Below are positions 60,974-64,000 of a stretch of 64,000 nt of DNA, in pieces. The DNA comes from an uncultured Eubacteriales bacterium (lineage in GTDB: Bacteria > Bacillota > Clostridia > Peptostreptococcales > Anaerovoracaceae), in assembly GCA_900545135.1 (NCBI GenBank), contig UQXL01000001.1, positions 62,001 to 126,000 on the forward strand, written 5' to 3'. The notes beneath the pieces were generated by a model that worked only from the letters and a program-made list of their open reading frames with translations, was not told where the DNA came from and did not search any database. The position numbers were made by a program, and so were the translations under genes. Each line of letters starts with the position of its first letter. Positions within the stretch are counted from its first letter, which is position 1.

Positions 60974-61740
60974 AAATGTACTCCTTTGTTATATTCTTCC
61001 CATGTAGGGATATTGGATTTTTTCTTACTTCCCTGATCTTTATAAAACCAAGAAAGGATTGTTGCTTTATGGTCTTTATATGTCTTTCCGGTACTTTGAA
61101 GATAGGTTGATAATCTCTCAATGTAGTTATCAAGCGCTCCTGCCATTTTTATTTGTAATTCGTCTATATCTTCGTCCTTTAAAAATACATTTTGAAATGT
61201 TCCAAGTCCGTTTTCACCAAAACTATATTCTCTCTTACTATACTTACTCTTATTATTCTCTATATAGTTAGAGTCAACATTTTGAACTTCCTGAAGTTCA
61301 TTTTCTTTACTTCTGAGGTTAAAATCTTTTACTTCTGAAGTTAAGTTTTTTGACTTCTGCAAGTCATTTTCTTTTACTGCTAATATGCTCATAAAGTCTT
61401 TGACATATATAACATTCGGCTTACCAAGTCCAAGCCTTACTCTTTCAATAAGCCCTATCCCTTTTTTGCTGTCTAACTCGTCCAATGTTTTTATGGCAGT
61501 AGGCTTTGAGATATTTCTTCTTCTCATAATTTCTTCAACTGTGAAATAGATAAATACTCTACCTTCCTTGTCTATCCAGTTATTCTTAAATGACATTCCT
61601 GTTCGTTTCAAAAACATAGAATAGAGGATAATGGCTTCAGCAGATAGTCCTTTAAATTCTTCGCCGTCTACCAATATTTCAGGTACTTTCAGAAAGTTGA
61701 ATCGCTCTGCTTCACGATTATAGAAATAGTCAAAGTCCAT
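60970..61740 (-). CDS. RepA_N-type replication initiator of the element
   Basis: From ATG 61740 behind GGGAGGTGA this 256-residue protein begins MDFDYFYNREAERFNFLKVPEI and has GLSAEAIILYSMFLKR and RRRNISKPTAIKTLDEL, a winged-helix replication-initiator N-terminal domain. The C-terminal third has ILSWFYKDQ, typical of Gram-positive RepA_N proteins. It directly precedes the dnaC-like gene, with which it overlaps. Such modules replicate the excised form of conjugative elements. Confidence 0.88.
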   Translation of the reverse strand: MDFDYFYNREAERFNFLKVPEILVDGEEFKGLSAEAIILYSMFLKRTGMSFKNNWIDKEGRVFIYFTVEEIMRRRNISKPTAIKTLDELDSKKGIGLIERVRLGLGKPNVIYVKDFMSILAVKENDLQKSKNLTSEVKDFNLRSKENELQEVQNVDSNYIENNKSKYSKREYSFGENGLGTFQNVFLKDEDIDELQIKMAGALDNYIERLSTYLQSTGKTYKDHKATILSWFYKDQGSKKKSNIPTWEEYNKGVHL

Positions 61741-61771
61741 ACAAAAATCACCTCCCTCCTTAAAAATTTGC

Positions 61772-61802
61772 AAAAAAAGACGATAGTTTTTTCTCTATCG
61801 CC
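61772..61802 (-). terminator. Terminator behind the CD1845-like gene
   Basis: GCGATAG pairs with CTATCGT and is followed on the minus strand by TTTTTTT. Confidence 0.75.
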
Positions 61803-61828
61803 TTTGGTAACCATTTTTATGAAATTTT

Positions 61829-62110
61829 TTAGATTGATTTTATTGCTTCATTGATACCTTGTAAAAAAGCAATAACTGCTGCTCCAACCATCGGTATTCC
61901 GTATGGACTTAAAAAGAAACCTAATATCAATGCTTCTATTCCGATGGCAACTTCTTTTTGCATAAAAGAGGCAATTGCTCCAAATATACAAAACATCATC
62001 AGCAAGTATAGTAGGGCTGTTCCGATACCAAGTAGGAATGTCGGAAATGCAGTTAGGATACTTATCAGTAAGCTAATTGGAAACAAGATTATTTTTAATA
62101 TCCATCTCAT
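61829..62110 (-). CDS. CD1845-family small membrane protein
   Basis: This 93-residue protein has three or four hydrophobic helices (MRWILKIILFPISLLISILT, TALLYLLMMFCIFGAIASF, EALILGFFLSPYGIP) and is of the type found near the end of Tn1549-like clostridial elements. Function is unknown. Upstream of the ATG, in the place of the ribosome site, is a run of ten G, which could bind the anti-Shine-Dalgarno poorly and vary in length. Confidence 0.85.
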   Translation of the reverse strand: MRWILKIILFPISLLISILTAFPTFLLGIGTALLYLLMMFCIFGAIASFMQKEVAIGIEALILGFFLSPYGIPMVGAAVIAFLQGINEAIKSI

Positions 62111-62115
62111 AAATA

Positions 62116-62125
62116 CCCCCCCCCC
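62116..62125 (-). promoter_or_regulatory. G10 homopolymer at the ribosome-site position
   Basis: Ten G on the minus strand end five bases before the ATG of the CD1845-like gene. It is the third G9/G10 tract in the window. Confidence 0.55.
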
Positions 62126-62132
62126 ATTTCTA

Positions 62133-63563
62133 CTAAATCATTTTAAAATGCCTTAAAGCATCCATGATAGCTTCCTCTTTTTCCAGCGTGCATTGTGGAA
62201 TAATCTGTTTCTCTTTTTTTGATTTATTATAATTCTCCCTCAGTGCAATTCCACACTTCTTTTTAATCTGTGCAATATAAAGTGTTGGAACTTTTAATCC
62301 AAATTTTTCTAATATATATTCCTTGATTTGTGCATAAGTCGCTTTACTTTCAGCAGATGTCAAATCAAGCTCATCCAGCTTAATTTCAACATCTATATGC
62401 TTATCGACATCGAGTTTGGACAATAATGCTACCGTCTCTGTGTGCTTCGTAAACGGAAAATTATCAAAGGGCTTCAGGTATCTGCACTCATATCCGTAAT
62501 ACTCCATGTACTTTATGTTGTCCGCCAGAGTCTTCGGGTTGCAGGATATATATATTATCTGCTCCACGCCGTAGCCCAGAATCTTATCCAGCGCCTTGGG
62601 CTGTATGCCGACGCGCGGCGGGTCGACAACTATCACATCGGGCTTTTCCTCAACGTTCTTGAGAACTTCAAAGACATCTCCTGCGATGAAACGGCAGTTT
62701 TCGAGCCCGTTTAATCCGGCGTTTTCCCGCGCCGCCTCCACGGCTTCTTCCACAAGTTCCACGCCGATGACCTCCTTGGCCTTTAACGCAAGAACCTGGC
62801 TTATCGTTCCCGTTCCGCAGTACAGGTCGAAGACGGTCTTTCCCTCAAAGTCGTCTATCAGAGAAAGCGCCTGCTGATAAAGCCGTTCGGCCGCTTCCAC
62901 ATTGGTCTGAAAGAAAGAAAACGCGCTGACCTTGAATTTGAGGCCGAGGATTTCTTCCATATAATAATCACGGCCCCAGAGCGTCTTCACAGACTGACAG
63001 ACCACCGCATCAGCCAGGCTGTCGTTGAATGTCCTCAGGATGCCGACGACTTCGTTTTCCAGCTTGAGGCTGAGTATTCCGTCTCTGAAAGCTTCTTCGT
63101 CGAAACCCTCCTCAGAAGACGTGACTATATTCACGAGAAGCGCTTTAGTCCTCATTCCTTTTCTGACTATCAGATTTCGCAGTATTCCTTGGTGAGATTT
63201 TTTATGGTAAAAGGGATAGCCCTTTTCCCGGGCAAAGGACAGAGTGAACGAGAGTATTCTGTTAAAATCCTCGTCTACCAGCTGGCATTGGTCTACCGTT
63301 ATTATGGACATGAAATTGCCTTTTTTGTGCATGCCCAGCGTCATCTCGCCGTCCTTGACGAAGTCGCCGAAAGTATACTCCATCTTGTTTCTGTAGCGGT
63401 AAGGGCTGGGGCAGCCTTCAATTTTATCTAAAAGCTGTACCTTTATATCTTTATTTCCCAGCAGCGACAGAACCTCGCTTTCCTTGATTTTAAGCTGTTC
63501 CTCGTATGAAATGCCCTGATATATACAGCCGCCGCAAAATTCATCATGTTTACAAGTATTCAA
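62133..63563 (-). CDS. rlmD: 23S rRNA (uracil-5-)-methyltransferase with element-encoded C-terminus
   Basis: This 476-residue RlmD/RumA-type enzyme has an N-terminal 4Fe-4S cysteine set (CKHDEFCGGC), the SAM motif VFDLYCGTGTISQVLA, DPPRVG and the catalytic cysteine in ISCNPKTLADNI. The native enzyme should end at about KHTETVALLSKL (residue 384). The last 92 residues (LDELDLTSAESKATY, LYIAQIKKKCGI, PQCTLEKEEAIMDALRHF) are AT-rich and of a kind carried by clostridial integrative elements that insert in this gene. The element thus replaces the end of the gene without destroying it. No TRAM domain is present. Confidence 0.92.
   Translation of the reverse strand: MNTCKHDEFCGGCIYQGISYEEQLKIKESEVLSLLGNKDIKVQLLDKIEGCPSPYRYRNKMEYTFGDFVKDGEMTLGMHKKGNFMSIITVDQCQLVDEDFNRILSFTLSFAREKGYPFYHKKSHQGILRNLIVRKGMRTKALLVNIVTSSEEGFDEEAFRDGILSLKLENEVVGILRTFNDSLADAVVCQSVKTLWGRDYYMEEILGLKFKVSAFSFFQTNVEAAERLYQQALSLIDDFEGKTVFDLYCGTGTISQVLALKAKEVIGVELVEEAVEAARENAGLNGLENCRFIAGDVFEVLKNVEEKPDVIVVDPPRVGIQPKALDKILGYGVEQIIYISCNPKTLADNIKYMEYYGYECRYLKPFDNFPFTKHTETVALLSKLDVDKHIDVEIKLDELDLTSAESKATYAQIKEYILEKFGLKVPTLYIAQIKKKCGIALRENYNKSKKEKQIIPQCTLEKEEAIMDALRHFKMI
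62405..62430. mobile_element. Presumed right attachment junction inside rlmD
   Basis: The base composition changes here, where the codons for VALLSKL pass to DVDKH. The core contains TTATTGTCCAAACTC on the minus strand. Part of it (TTGTCCAAAC) recurs near 49485 and 49590, but in inverted orientation. Confidence 0.5.
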
Positions 63564-63631
63564 TTACGGTAAACCTCCTCCTCGAAGTATTGAAATATAC
63601 TAAAATATTCTAAGCCCCATCGAAAAACTTA
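63564..63631. other. Short gap between tgt and rlmD
   Basis: Only a GAGGAGGAGG-type ribosome site for rlmD is seen; the two genes are likely cotranscribed. Confidence 0.5.
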
Positions 63632-64000
63632 CTAAAACCTGCCGTACTTTTCATAAAACTCTTTCTTATACTCGAGGAAACGCTCCTCTTCTATGGCTTT
63701 TCTTATCTCCGACATCATATTTATCAAAAAATGCAGGTTATGATTTGACAGGAGCATCGCAGAAAGCATCTCTCCAGATTTGAAGAGATGTCTCAAATAA
63801 GCCTTTGAATAATTCCTGCATGTGTAGCAGTCACATTCAGGGTCAAGCGGTTCCCAGTCTCTCTCGTACTGTGCGTTTTTGATGTTCACCCTGCCGTGGG
63901 AGGTCATAGCCAGGCCGTGGCGCGCGATTCTCGTCGGCAAAACGCAGTCGAACATGTCAACGCCCCTTTCTACGCCTTCGAACAGATAGTCCGGCGTTCC
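63632..64000 (-). CDS. tgt: Queuine/preQ1 tRNA-ribosyltransferase, 3' part
   Basis: The frame is open to the right edge, so the start lies outside. The visible C-terminal 122 residues read GTPDYLFEGVERGVDMFDC, CVLPTRIARHGLAM with the catalytic aspartate (MFDC) and the base-exchange loop, and CDCYTCRNYSKAYLRHLF, the zinc site (three cysteines and a histidine). Tgt inserts preQ1 at the wobble position of tRNAs with GUN anticodons. Confidence 0.96.
   Translation of the reverse strand, partial: GTPDYLFEGVERGVDMFDCVLPTRIARHGLAMTSHGRVNIKNAQYERDWEPLDPECDCYTCRNYSKAYLRHLFKSGEMLSAMLLSNHNLHFLINMMSEIRKAIEEERFLEYKKEFYEKYGRF

Larger units (their letters stand above)
49574..62412. mobile_element. AT-rich decayed integrative element in the 3' end of rlmD
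   Basis: The region is much richer in AT than the chromosome. At the right it has rep, dnaC-like and CD1845-like genes of conjugative elements, at the left relaxase and recombinase remains, and in the middle a MarR redox operon and two surface proteins. No type IV secretion genes remain. The right end lies inside rlmD. The exact left end was not resolved. Confidence 0.75.

Noticed and set aside
49485..62426. GTCCAAAC repeats as attL/attR of the element
   Set aside because: Copies at the two ends are in inverted, not direct, orientation, and the match is only 10-12 bases.
1..64000. tRNA, rRNA or tmRNA genes
   Set aside because: No cloverleaf, CCA end or conserved rRNA stretch was recognised in the gaps; a covariance search was not possible.

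Overview
The window comes from a Gram-positive, anaerobic, spore-forming member of the Clostridia, close to the Anaerovoracaceae/Peptostreptococcales kind; the lineage is inferred from gene content only. Supporting genes are an alpha/beta-type small acid-soluble spore protein, YlbJ, TmcAL, a CarD-like regulator, Asp23, anaerobic (class III) ribonucleotide reductase, acetate kinase, a YedF/DUF3343 selenium-linked pair and surface proteins with sortase-like tails. Almost every chromosomal gene is on the minus strand.

Layout. 1-611 is the end of dapA. 924-6214 holds an autoregulated two-component system and a VTC / DUF4956 / Cthe_2159-like trio; both transcription units carry the same promoter layout. 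6374-36103 is a conserved housekeeping block (rpmF, ackA, tmcAL, ylbJ, coaD, rsmD, recG, asp23, rpmB). It is interrupted by an acyl-amino-acid/peptide-use cluster (7948-12841), a complete de novo pyrimidine operon pyrC-K-D-F-E-B-I (12993-18739) and a transglutaminase-like protein with an M19 dipeptidase. 34122-35723 encodes a beta-helix surface protein. 37287-41316 is a GC-rich remnant of a serine-recombinase element with a broken recombinase and a chimeric surface-protein ORF. 41317-49185 returns to chromosome (nrdGD, acetyltransferase, M20-like protein, CNNM transporter, lipoprotein, a deleted hydrolase). 49574 to about 62412 is an AT-rich decayed integrative element inserted in the 3' end of rlmD. 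It carries rep, dnaC-like, relaxase and recombinase relics, two very large surface proteins and a MarR-controlled redox operon. The window ends in rlmD and the 3' part of tgt.

Most notable non-coding structure. (1) Two collinear repeats of about 300 bp (23014-23316, 33185-33486) each contain four palindromic units of 40-41 bp with the form ATGTTG-N28/29-CAACAT, and two further units lie at 22796-22917. (2) Two equal-length 224-bp imperfect palindromes (23489-23712, 33531-33754) follow these arrays in the same order and orientation. (3) Two minus-strand promoter regions, ahead of a YfcC transporter and of a surface protein, have nine consecutive G between -35 and -10, the architecture of phase-variable promoters. 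(4) Two promoters share the direct repeat ATTGAA-N5-ATTGAA exactly 10 bp from their -10 boxes, which defines a candidate regulon for the local response regulator.

Positions were read by eye from numbered sequence; small sites may be off by one or two bases.
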